Shown here piece by piece: positions 22,906 to 33,809 of a stretch of 64,000 bases of DNA. The notes beneath the pieces were generated by a model. It worked only from the letters and a program-made list of their open reading frames with translations, was not told the origin of the DNA and did not search any database. The position numbers and the translations under genes were made by a program. Origin of the DNA: Eleusine coracana subsp. coracana. Lineage: Eukaryota > Streptophyta > Magnoliopsida > Poales > Poaceae. Location: positions 36,136,963 through 36,200,962 of the forward strand of contig CM064421.1 in assembly GCA_032690845.1 (NCBI GenBank). The letters are read 5' to 3'. Positions within the stretch are counted from its first letter, which is position 1. Every line of letters starts with the position of its first letter.

Positions 22906-25526
22906 TACTATTAATCAGCTCTCTCTACATTCCACTAGTCAGACAAACAACCAGACAATCGTTTGTTGCGGATAGCCTGATCAGCCTTCGTATACCTAAC
23001 CAATCAGACCTTAATTGGTCCGATTAATACTAGTGACAGGGGTTAATTAGATTCATAGCATTTTTAAGGGTGCCCATCTAAGATTTGCTCTCAATTAAGA
23101 GGACATCCAAAATACGCCACCAATTAGTAACCGGCCCTCTAATTTATAGCATTACCGGCAGCTAAGACTATTTTTGTTTTTTTAATCCTAATCTAATATG
23201 CGAAAAGACAAGAATACCCTTGCCTCTTTACTCATGGTCTGATGCGATCCTAGAGTAGATAGTATTCGTCAAAATACGTCATAACTGAGTGCCGATTTCC
23301 TTCGCACGTCCGGCTAGGCTACGATTGTCCAGGGTGAGGTGGCCTCGCGCCCTACGGCATGGGCGATCGAGCAGGGTCGGGTGGGCGGGCGTCGCGCCCA
23401 ACCCTAGTGACAGGAGAGTGCATTTTGTATAAGCTTGTATTACATCTCAAACTTTGTATGGGTGGGCGCCCAACCCTAGTAATACGGTAACACCTGAAAT
23501 ATTTTCCGGTGACAGGATAGTAATAATGGTGAAATCTGAAACTTCTCTCCGTCTTTGGTGCACGGGAGAAACAAAGTTGCATTGCTTTGATCACTTGATG
23601 GATGCTTTTGTGCTGAAAGAAAAGATGGTGCCTAACTTTCTCGACTTAGGAGTTAGGATCGAAGATGGGAGCTTGATACGCTACGATGCGAAGATACTAG
23701 TTGAGTGCGAAAGGAGAGCTAGAAAGTACTATTATTTGCACGCATACTCTTTTTTTTTAAAAAAAAATCTTAATGTGACGGTTATATTCTATCTACTCAG
23801 TTTTTACGATGCTACCTCCAATTTCCACGAGGCTGTGCCGCGGACAACGAATGTCTTGGCAGCAACGGCTTATATATACAGTGACGCACGTGTGTCTTAT
23901 GCTTTTTTACATCATCAACAGAGACACAGAAAAACGAAGTGACCCAATTCCCCGTCTCTTTTCTTCATTCATCCGTTCCACGAGCCAGAAACGGCGTGAA
24001 TCATGCATGACGCACGCCAAGATTTCGTGGTGGAGGGATCGATTTCCCGATTAAATTACAGAGATGCTAGGCTAATCACAAGCGGGGCTCGGTTGAAATC
24101 TTATTTCACTACTTGGTGCAGGCGAACAAACTGCGAGAGGGTGACCTGACCACGACAGGTGAACAAATCAGGCAACAGCCTCCGTCACGCCGCGCGCCTC
24201 CGTCCTCCAATAATGGCCGCGCTCGTCGAACACGGCGATGTATTCTAAACACAGCATTTTACCGTGACCCCCTCCTAAGAAAGCAAGAGCGATTCAGTCC
24301 AGTCTCGTGTGCTTTGGGTGTCCGTTAGTGCTCGACCGAGAGCCATTATTTGCTTCGCTTTGCCCTGGCTCCATCTGCATGTCAGCATGCGCATGTATGC
24401 GATTTATTTAGGATTTGAGGGCAGGAATGAGAGGATATACAATACGCATATGCTGCCATGCGTTGCTCCCGGTGCTTGCGTGGATGGATAAAAGCAGCGG
24501 CGGAAACGGTTAATTAACTCGGAGGAAGCAGCCAGCCTCTTCTCAACCGGTTTCCGTGAGCAGGAGTCACATTTTGTGTTCGTACGCCGTGGCTGAGCCC
24601 GCGGTTTGTGCTCTTGCGGGAACTCGCTTCCCGTCCGTGTAGCATGCCATGCCATTCCATTCCATGTGCGCAAAACTTGTGCGATTCAATTGCTTTCATC
24701 CTACACGCAAGCATCGAAAAGCAGGCGCAACGAAACCGTTCGCATTGTCTATATCAAGCAACAAAGCACCGACCCTTCATCAAAACGGCCCATCACTTGT
24801 CCGTCGTACACGGAGGGAGGATGGGAATTGAGGAATTGAGGATTGTTGAAGAAGGATGGGGATGGGAGTATGGGACTTGGAACATACGGACACTCGACCC
24901 GATTTGCCCCGGCCGTCTCACGGGACCTTCAGATCTGGCTGTACCCACCTTCCGCGACAGGCCCAGGAAAGCGACCCGCGAAGCCGCGTGCGCCGTGCAA
25001 TCGCCTCCTCGCGGAAACCGGAACAGGCAGAAGAAAGATGAGATCTTTTCCTCCCGCCCGCAAGCCATTCCTCTCCCAGTCGTCCCACCCATGGGAACGT
25101 CGGCGGACGGCGCCATTGTATGTGTATGGAGTCATCTGATTTTCGGTTTGGTTGCTGCTGTCGTAACGTGCCCCCTAACCCCATTCAGTGGCGGCGTCAG
25201 GGGAAGCTCTCCTCTACTGATAAATAATCGTCAGCCGACCAACGGAAGTACATTATAATCTGTGGAATCAGATGCAGAGTTTTGGGTGTGAGAGATCAGC
25301 TTGTGGCGGATGTGTGGTAGGGTCGGAACTAGCTAGATCACTGTGGATTTGCGCATAAAAACTTTGTCAGTCAGTGCGAGAAAAAGGAAAGATCCATCTG
25401 GTCTGACAAAAGAAACGGTTGGAGCGCGTGTACTAGAGAGGTCTACTAGATTCCTGTCTTTAAAAGCAAACAAACAAAACGAGAGTTCGTTGGTGGCTTG
25501 GTGCTGTTTAAGCGAGCGGTCGTGGG
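22906..25526. other. Intergenic stretch without a supported gene
   Basis: A short phrase, CCCAACCCTAGT, occurs twice (near 23396 and 23468) within similar GC-rich surroundings, suggesting a small duplication. An open frame of 216 codons at 24608-25258 on the plus strand has no domain and overlaps several other frames of equal quality, so it is not called. The 24900-25130 part is GC-rich and could be a promoter relic. Confidence 0.4.
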
Positions 25527-25731
25527 CAAGGTTGGAATAACCGGATTGATCGGCCAGCTCGGTTTGATGAAAAACTAACCGGTTAATCGAGATAATCGGT
25601 TGGTTAACCGAATTATTACAGTATTAGGTTTGATTTTTTGGGGTTAATCAATCGGTTAGCGTGATCGATCGGGATCAATTTTTCGGTTAACCCGGTTAAC
25701 CGGCTGGTTATTACCGGTTATTCTGACCCTG
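25527..25731. mobile_element. Second hAT-type MITE of the AACCGGTT family (205 bp)
   Basis: The ends CAAGGTTGGAATAACCGG and, inverted, CAGGGTCAGAATAACCGG are terminal inverted repeats with about 14 of 18 matches. The flanking 8-mers GTCGTGGG and ATCGTCGG agree at six of eight positions, consistent with an old target duplication. The interior again carries many GGTTAACCGG motifs. Compared with the 17288-17485 copy the interior differs, so they are relatives rather than recent duplicates. Confidence 0.7.
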
Positions 25732-27350
25732 ATCGTCGGTGCGAAGTTCTTTCTTCATCGGCGGATAAGGAAGAAGGAATCCAAATGGAGGATAATTCAT
25801 TGCACTTTTTTCGGCGGAGGTAAAGGTAATTCAAACACAGAGGGAGGCACATCTGTTGAGTTAGACTACTATTTTGAAACTGGACGTGTCTGAACATTGA
25901 TCCTAATAATCCAAGTAGAGGATAATTCATTGCGCTTTTTTCGCCTAAAGTAATTGACCCTTGCCTGCATGAAAGGACAAGTTCTTTTGAAACTAAAAAG
26001 AAGTCTTATAAAGCTTGATATACGCTTGTCCCATTTTTCTCCCGCAACATAGTGGCAGATATATATCCGGGCTAGCATATCACTTCGCACAAACAATGAC
26101 GTAGATTGCTCTATAAAAAATAACGAAGAATACAGTGCAATACTGTGATGAACAGAGACGTTGGCGGTCACGGTGGGTCGAGGTCTCGAGAACGACTTGT
26201 GAATTGCCCCGCCTATTCAGCAGACGGTGATCGATGACTTCGGCAAAGCAACCAGGCACCAGCAGCTGTCGATCTGATTCCGATCGCCCTAACAGCGACG
26301 GCGGCCTGATTCACGCGCCAGAATTCTATAAGCGGCAACTTGCAGTATGTATAGACATTGGAACTGAGCTGAACGGAGCGAGCAAAAGGAAACGACAGAA
26401 ACAGAGATGACGGCGCCTCTCTCGTTTTCCTCGACCACGCCGAGTGACAGCACTGGCACAGGACTACCATCCAGATATTTGCAAACTCATCGGTTTTGAT
26501 TCTTGCCCGGTTGATGCAAGAGCTCACGTTCGCAGCATGTCACCAGCGCCGATCAGCTTTTGTCTCGCCCTCCGAGATCAGATAAAAACAGCAGCAGGCT
26601 CTCCCAATAATGGCTTGAGCGAGCATGACGATATCAACTCTGCTCAAATGAAAATGATTGAATCGAAGTTAGACTGCATCATTGTGCCAAATGGCAACAC
26701 TGCCCTGCTCATTTTTCTCGACGACGTTTCGTGCGTTATGGCTAGATAGTAACACCATGGCACTAATCCAGCAGTGTTACTATCAGCGTTACAGCATACC
26801 ACAGTTTCAGATCGTGACGGAAGCAGTGAATCAACCACTGACAGTTCCTGGGTAAAAAATTACTAGGCGTATTTTGATTCTTTTTTTGGCTAGGAATGTT
26901 GTTCCGATCTCTTTACACTCTTTTTCAGTGCATACGTACTCGTCCAACACCGTAACAGAGATGATGAGGTTATTTACCTAATCAAACAGCACTAGTGGCT
27001 GGAAAAGTTATCACAAGAAATCTTAATTTTACTGAAGTACATTCCCAGAAAATATAATTTTACGCTCACGCTGGTACTCCGGTACTATATTGTATTTTGA
27101 CTTCCCAACAGTACAGATTTACCTTGCTTCATGCAGGGGCTGCCATGTGGGCCTTGGAGACCACCCAACACACGATTTACGACGGGCCCCTGCCGTCCAT
27201 GTGGCTCTGACTCAGCACTTGTCCCTGTTTTAAGCACACGACGCCACCCGAATCATCCCTAACGCAAATAAAGTGGTTTAAGCTTGTCAATCATGTGGCT
27301 GAGAGCGTTTCAGGTCAATGCTCCTATATGCGTTTTATCCGAACACATTA
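25732..27350. other. Intergenic stretch without a supported gene
   Basis: No coding signal is convincing. A phrase GAGGATAATTCATTGCGCTTTTTTCG occurs near 25917 with a close copy near 25787, a small local duplication; the shared core is AGAGGATAATTCATTG. A perfect 10-bp inverted repeat, ATAGTAACAC, lies at 26746-26755 and 26774-26783 and could form a hairpin with an 18-base loop. Confidence 0.45.
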
Positions 27351-27606
27351 CTCCCTCCGTCCCAGAATAAGTGTCGTTCTTACTTCCCGAGAAGTCAAAC
27401 ATTTTTAATTTTGACCAATTATATATAAAAAATATTAATATTTATAATATATGATTAGTATCATTAGATAGATCATTGAATCTATTTTTTTAAAAAACTT
27501 ATTTAGATATATAAATATTATTAATATTTTTTCTAAATATAGTCAAAATTAATAAAATTTAACCGGCACGAAAACCATAGTGACACTTATTTTAACATAG
27601 AGAGAT
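27351..27606. mobile_element. Stowaway-type MITE (256 bp)
   Basis: Left end CTCCCTCCGTCCCAGAATAAGTGTC is bordered by TA. The right end carries the inverted counterpart GACACTTATTTTAACATAGAGAG with drift. The interior is very AT-rich (AATATTTATAATAT blocks) with self-complementary parts. No coding capacity. Confidence 0.85.
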
Positions 27607-28254
27607 TACAAGTTTCTAAACGCGCACGCCGTCCGTCTGAACGGCACCGACCGCGCGGATGGACGCCGCAGCGTTCGTCTTCGTCGCCTAGCAACTCTGC
27701 CTGCGTCTCTGCTGCCTATGAACGGGCGTCCCCATGCGCGGTGGGCCGTCCTTGTCTGTAACCCGTCTGATTTCGGGCAGAGGAATGGAGGAATGCCTTG
27801 CAGAAGCAAGCTAAGCCGAGGACATATTCCGGGTCGCACCCTAGCGTGAGTATCAATTACAAAGCTGACCCTGCAGGCTTCGCTGCTCTCTGCTCTCGCC
27901 TGACACCTGTAATTCCATTTCCACCCATTGCAGATGCTGAAAGCAAATTTGTTTGCTTAAGAAATCGGGAACGCCTTTTAGTGACTGCGGAATAAATTCT
28001 TTGATATAGATATTTGAGGCTAAATCTATTTCTCCTGGATTCCAAAAAAAGAAAGACCATTTAATTTATCCGGGAAAAAAGAGAGACCCTCTAATTAAAA
28101 AATGATAAACACGGAAAACAATGCAGAAGACAAGAACCTGGAGTTTGACTTTCTAGGAAAAGCTGGGTTGATAAAATTACCGCTCTGAAATGCTTTCTCC
28201 ATACGTTAAAAAAAATTATTTAAAATATGATTTAGCATACCAATGACTTATTAA

Positions 28255-28460
28255 GCCAGTCTCAATAGAGCCTTTCATAAGCATTAAATGATATGTCACA
28301 TATGTATTTTTTGCTGACATGACATGATAGTTATAAAAGAGAGAGATGATTTTCTTTCATCCCATGTGAGAGAACTTTCATTAAGATGAAAGAATGTTGG
28401 CTCACTTAACTAAAACATATTTTGAAAAAAGTGTAATGAAAGAGTGCATTGAGACTGATC
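28255..28460. mobile_element. PIF/Harbinger (Tourist)-like MITE with TTAA duplication (206 bp)
   Basis: The element is bordered by TTAA on both sides (28251-28254 and 28461-28464), which contains the TTA/TAA target of Tourist elements. The inverted ends share CAGTCTCAAT and CTTTCAT (left GCCAGTCTCAATAGAGCC, right inverted GATCAGTCTCAATGCACT). There is no coding capacity. The superfamily call rests on target and end type only. Confidence 0.75.
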
Positions 28461-28739
28461 TTAATTAAAAGGTATTTTCTCTCTCTGTTCTTATTAAAGA
28501 TATCTTAGAACTAACCAATCAATAATTTGTACTCATCCTAGTGGTTGTTATGAACTAAAAGTGCTCAACCTATGAGATTGCTGGTTTAATTCACCACATT
28601 CATAATATTTTTTTTGCATTTCAAGAAAACAACTTATTTTTATAAAATCAGCTATAAACTCATAATGAATTCTTTTTGAAGTATGCAGGGAGTATTGAAG
28701 AAGGTGAGACACTCTAACTTTGATTTGTACTGGATAAAT

Positions 28740-29965
28740 AATTTCTTAGACTTTTAGGAGTAAGAAACTACCAACTTCTAATTGTCATCATCATCACCAA
28801 ATACTAATTCCGCTCAACGCAGACCAGTACAAAACAGTTCCTGCTCAATTCCAACGCACAGCAAATCGTTTTTGACTCGGAATTCCCAAACCGCTCTTCT
28901 TCTCCGGTCCCCAAAACAACTGCTGGTTTCGTCGGTGTGCAATACTCCACGAGTTCCGGGGCTCACCCGCAAAAACGTCTTCCGGCAGCTGCGTCGCACC
29001 TAACCCCCTCCCGCACGGGGCTATAAATACACCTCTTCCCCATCCACGCTCTTCTCTTCTCCCCATCTTCATTTTTTTCCTCCCATTGATTTTGCGTTTT
29101 AGCCCCTCAAGAAGCTGCAATTTCGTGTCCGGTCCGTCGGCTCGATTCTGCGTGTGCTTTGCTTCGATCGAGCGCGCGGCTCGTTGCAAGATCACTAAGA
29201 GGCCTCTCTTCTAGCGGGTGCGATTCTGTGCTCTGTTTCGTTTCTTCTCGCACAAATCTCGTGGGTTTTGGCCCAGATTTGGCTTCTGGGCGGTCGTCTA
29301 GGTGTTTCTCGTCAGTTTCGACTTTGTTTTAGCCGATTTGCTGGCGGATTTGGTGGGTTTGAGCTGTGAGATTGGGATATTGTGCTCAATTTGTAGCATT
29401 AGAAACCCTCAGATTGGGGATTTCCTGCCGGAGGAAGCATTTCAAGGGAGCTGCCTTTGGGAGGAACTCTTCCAGCTCTGAAGGTTTCAGTGTACGCGCC
29501 GGGTCGAAGATTAGCTTGAAGAGAGTCTGGCTGTCTCGTTTATATTGTGGGTTTTAGTTAGATTTCGTGTAGTGGTGATCAAAGTTTGAGTGCCAAGTTT
29601 GGTGGTGGAAGCCCTCAGGCTGGAGATTTCCTCCCTGAAGACGCCCGAGGAGCCGGCTTTGGAAGGAATTTCCTGCCAACCCTGAGGTTTCCACTTCCTC
29701 CTTGGCAAAGTTAGATTATCTTCTCATTATCTTTCCTTGCAGTGACAAGTTTTGGTTGCTGAACAAGTCTTGTTCTCTGAAATGTTAGGTTGGTGATTTC
29801 CTCCCTCTCAGGACGCAAGGGCAGGCTTGCTTCGGAGGGGCTCTTCCAGTTCCCAGGGTTTGTGTGTAGTACTGTTGCAGTATTTAAAGGACGATTGCAC
29901 CCAGAGGATATACAATTGTGTGAGACTGGAAAACCCAGAATCAATTTGGATAAGGTGTTCTAGGA
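28740..29965 (+). promoter_or_regulatory. Promoter and long leader of the CDPK gene
   Basis: A TATA box, CTATAAATA, lies at 29021-29029, and a pyrimidine-rich start region (CTCTTCTCTTCTCC) follows around 29048-29065. The ATG of the kinase is about 900 bp downstream of it. The leader contains several upstream ATGs and one 62-codon open frame (29366-29557, with a non-ATG start), unless a leader intron removes them. Donor-like and acceptor-like sites exist but I could not settle an intron. The leader also contains the triplicated module listed separately. Confidence 0.65.
29403..29867 (+). repeat. Three diverged copies of a ~90-bp module in the CDPK leader
   Basis: Copies lie at about 29403-29492, 29609-29694 and 29779-29867. 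Each runs in the same order: a CCCTCAG-like start, TTGG(G/T)GATTTCCT, a G-rich centre containing GGAGG or GAGGAG with GCCTTTGG/GGCTTTGG/TTGCTTCGG, then AACTCTTCCAG or similar, and GAAGGTTT/GAGGTTT/AGGGTTT at the end. Spacing is 206 and 170 bp. They sit between the TATA box and the kinase ATG, so they are in the transcript or in a leader intron. Confidence 0.7.
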
Positions 29966-32900
29966 ATGGGGAACCAATGCCAAAACGGTACTCTTGGGAG
30001 TGACTACTACAACCGTCCTGTTTCTAGGTTTGCTGATGGATATGTTGAGGAGGATCGCTACTCCGATTTGAAGAAATTTGACAAGCCATGGCCTGAGGTG
30101 AACGCATTTAAGCCCACTGCTGCTGGTATTTTGAGGCGGGGGTTGGACCCGAACTCCATCTCTGTCCTTGAGCGGAAGACTGCAGACCTTAGGGATCATT
30201 ACATCATTGGTCGGAGGCTTGGTCAGGGGCAGTTTGGTACAACATACCTGTGCACAGAGATAAGTACTGGGTATGAATATGCATGCAAGACCATCCCAAA
30301 GCGTAAGTTCATCACCACGGAGGATGTTGAGGATGTGCGCCGTGAGATCCGGATAATGCACCATTTGTCAGGCCACAAGAACGTTGTTGCAATCAAAGAT
30401 GTATATGAGGACAGTCAGGCAATACACATTGTGATGGAGGTCTGTGCTGGTGGGGAGCTTTTTGACAGAATTCAGGAGAAGGGGCATTACAGCGAGCAAA
30501 AGGCCGCAGAGCTTATACGAATTATTGTTAGCATTGTGGCTATGTGCCACTCACTTGGGGTGATGCATCGTGATCTAAAGCCAGAAAATTTCCTCCTTTT
30601 GGATAAAGATGATGATTTGTCAATCAAAGCAATTGATTTTGGTCTATCTGTGTTCTTCAAACCAGGTATGATATCAAATGTGATGCCTGGAAATGCATTC
30701 TTTGTTGTTTGTTTTAAAACATGAGATTAATGGTTCAAGTTCTATTGTGCTGTCTTAAATATTGTTGTAGCGAAATAGTACTCACGTCCAGTTATTGTCT
30801 GCTAGGCTTGGACTGTCTGACCAACAAACTAGTTTACAGATGTATGGTATGATCCATACATTGTAATGTGTCACTGACCTTGCAATTTATATCAGTTTAT
30901 TGTTGCTGCATATTCTAATGAATAGGATAGAGTAAATCAATGACAGAATGGTATGCTCTTGTTTGTCCTGATCAGTGTTAACATTCTATATGTCAGCCAT
31001 GTGTAGTTTTTTGTTTTATGAACTAGACTTCTATTTCTCTCTGGAACTATATTTAGTATTTTTTTGATACTGCAGGTCAGGTTTTCACTGAATTGGTTGG
31101 AAGTCCGTATTATGTTGCCCCTGAGGTACTACACAAACGTTATGGTCCAGAAGCGGATGTGTGGTCAGCTGGAGTGATACTCTATGTATTGCTGAGCGGG
31201 GTGCCTCCTTTTTGGGCAGGTGATTGATCTATGCTCAGGTGTGAAATTCAGGTTACTGTTTTTCTGATTGCCATTGCTAAGGTAGCCATTATGTTTTTTG
31301 CCCCAGAGACACAACAAGGTATATTTGATGCTGTCCTGAAGGGACACATTGATTTTGAATCGGAGCCATGGCCTAAGATATCTGAAAGTGCAAAGAATCT
31401 CATAAGAAAGATGCTCTGCCCTTCTCCTAAAGAGCGTTTGAAAGCTCATGAAGTATTACGTAAGTGTATCTTAATTATTTCACATATCTTCACTCAATTC
31501 AGTTGCCCTCTGTTCTTGTTCTTGATGTTAGCTGTACTCCCAGCATATTGTTTGAGTTCCTTGCATTGTTTTGAGAATCACATAATTTTCTCTCTTTACT
31601 GGAAAACTGAAAGTTATGTTTCAATGCTAGGGCATCCTTGGATCTGTGAAAACGGAGTGGCCACTGATCAAGCTCTTGACCCTAGTGTTCTTTCTCGGCT
31701 CAGAAAGTTCTCTGCCATGAACAAGTTAAAGAAGTTGGCTTTAAGAGTGAGTATTTCAATCTACTTCAACATTTCCATATTTATATTGTACCATGATCTT
31801 GCTTAGTTGACATGTATTGAGTTTTCTTTCAATTTTGTGTTCTGTAGCTATCAAGTTTATCGATAACGTGCCATTATTTTCTTAACAATTTTCATTTTTG
31901 GTGTGCCCAGGTTATAGCCGAGCGTCTCACTGAGGAGGAGATTGCTGGGTTAAGAGAAATTTTCAAGGCAGTGGATGTAAAAAATAGAGGTGTAATTACT
32001 TTTGGTGAGCTTAGAGAAGGTCTAAGAAGATATGGTGCTGGATTGGATGATAGTGAGATTAGCGACATAATGGAAGCAGTAAGTAGCTGGCCTCTTCTAT
32101 ACATTAATTTTTAGATTCAGTGAGTACAAAAAAGCGTACATTGCTGTTAGATGTTTGGCACGATGTATTTTCAATAATTGCGGAAATCTGAGAAACTTTA
32201 CATGGAAATGTCTCAGCAATAAGCTTCAAATAGAAATTCTTGTTGTGTAACATACTGTTTGTTACTTGTCAGATACTAATACCAGCCTTGTTGTAGTTAG
32301 TGCTTTACTGGAATTTCTGAATTTGTTTCAGGCTAATAAAGACAATAATATGACCATCAATTATGAAGAGTTTATTGCTGCAACTGTACCTCTTAACAAA
32401 ATAGAACGTGAAGAACACTTGATGGCAGCCTTCACATATTTTGACAAAGATGGAAGTGGTTTTATAACTGTTGACAAGCTTCAACGAGCTTGTGGAGAAC
32501 ATAACATGGAAGATACATTCCTTGAAGAGATTATCTTAGAGGTTGACCAAAATCATGTAAGTTTATCATCTTCTTGAAATCTATGATCTTTTTGGTAGTG
32601 TCTGTTGTCGTGGTGCTACTGTACCGATGCTTAAGATTTTCTGCACAAAATTTTGGACACCAAAACATGTCGTCCTCATTGTGGACTTTGAGCTTTGTGG
32701 AGTTGCATTAGACACATAGCAATGGTTCCTTATTGATAACGGCATTTCAAGATAACACCTTTGGTGATACTTAGCATCTACCACACCATTACACCTAATA
32801 CCCAACCGTCTTTGTCAACAACCATGGAAAATATAAATAAATCTACTTTTTGACAGCACAGCTAGTTCCAAACTTTTCTGACAGCCTCGAATTGACCTAT

Positions 32901-33116
32901 GCAACTAGAGTGATTAATGATGTGGGGAGAAAATAATGTGATAGTGTGCCTCTCACTTAGTATCTGATACACGTGCCTTCTTTTCCTTTTCAGGATGGTC
33001 AGATTGATTATGCCGAATTTGTGGCAATGATGCAAGGCGATAAAGTTGGACTTGGGTGGCAAACAATGGAAACTAGTTTGGATGTAACATTGAGAGATGC
33101 ACCTCAAGTACACTGA
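29966..33116 (+). CDS. Calcium-dependent protein kinase (CDPK/CPK), 542 aa
   Basis: A Ser/Thr kinase fused to a calmodulin-like domain that links calcium signals to phosphorylation. Seven exons: 29966-30665, 31076-31219, 31307-31459, 31631-31746, 31911-32078, 32332-32556 and 32994-33116; all phases agree. G2 and C5 in MGNQC fit N-myristoylation and palmitoylation, hence membrane binding. Kinase landmarks: GQGQFG at 86-91, catalytic Lys108, HRDLKPEN with D203, DFG at 224-226, SPYYVAPE. The autoinhibitory junction around FSAMNKLKKLALRVIAE precedes four EF-hands. EF1 (393-404) lacks acidic residues at loop positions 3 and 5. EF2 (429-440) has Asn at 1 and Met at 6. EF3 (465-476) ends in Lys instead of Glu. 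EF4 (499-510) is canonical. Calcium control may thus rest largely on one site. The family is certain; the exact CPK number was not assigned. Confidence 0.97.
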
Positions 33117-33809
33117 TGCACATGTCATGTACAGATTTTGTTCTCTTCTCCTGTTCATTATTTGACCCAGACCCGAATTTGGGTCTCAAACTTGTACGAG
33201 AAGAGAGCAAATCGATTCATTTAGCAGCAAATTATTCGATATGAGTGTCGGTTGGTTAATAGTATAGAGCTATCATCAGAGACACTAGTATGAGTATGGG
33301 CTATATGTATAGTAGTGGTATATGGGTTCATGTAGTTGCAAGGCTGGATAGCAATCCAAAATGTCAAAGGAGGTGCATTCGTTTTTTTTCCTCTTTTCTG
33401 TTACCAGTTGTATGCAAGGAATCCTGAGATCATAATCTTCCCAAACCCACACGCCCTTTTTTTTTTTCTTCCTGGAGTCGTCTGTGCTGTGGTTGTATTT
33501 CGACTCCATGGGCAAAAACAACCGTATCAAGGAATGCATGGCCGCGAGGAGATGCCTGTGTTTACCAGTGGACAAATGAAGTCGCAAATTAGGCTAATTA
33601 GAACCCTTTCTGAACTCAGAACCATTATGTCGTCCCAGGAATTCAGAGTAGACACACGTATTTGGCGATACCAATTTCATTTGAGCTGTAGAGCACCATG
33701 TTTTTTGGTACTGACAATAACAATATAAGCAGAGGACTTAACGTTCTACCGACTGACCTAGTATTCTACAATGAATCTTATCGAACCTGGGAGAAGCCGA
33801 GGGCTGGAA
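33117..33809. other. 3' flank between convergent CDPK and DUF3598 genes
   Basis: This segment holds the 3' untranslated regions of the CDPK (plus) and the DUF3598 gene (minus). No separate gene is supported. T-tracts at about 33385-33392 and 33460-33469 are notable only as homopolymers. Confidence 0.5.

Noticed and set aside
24608..25258. Open frame of 216 codons on the plus strand
   Set aside because: No domain, mixed composition, competing frames on both strands, no splice pattern; probably chance in GC-rich DNA.
28470..28696. Possible further Stowaway MITE
   Set aside because: The ends (TCTCTCTCTGTTC and GCAGGGAGTA) are only loosely complementary and no clear target duplication pair was found.
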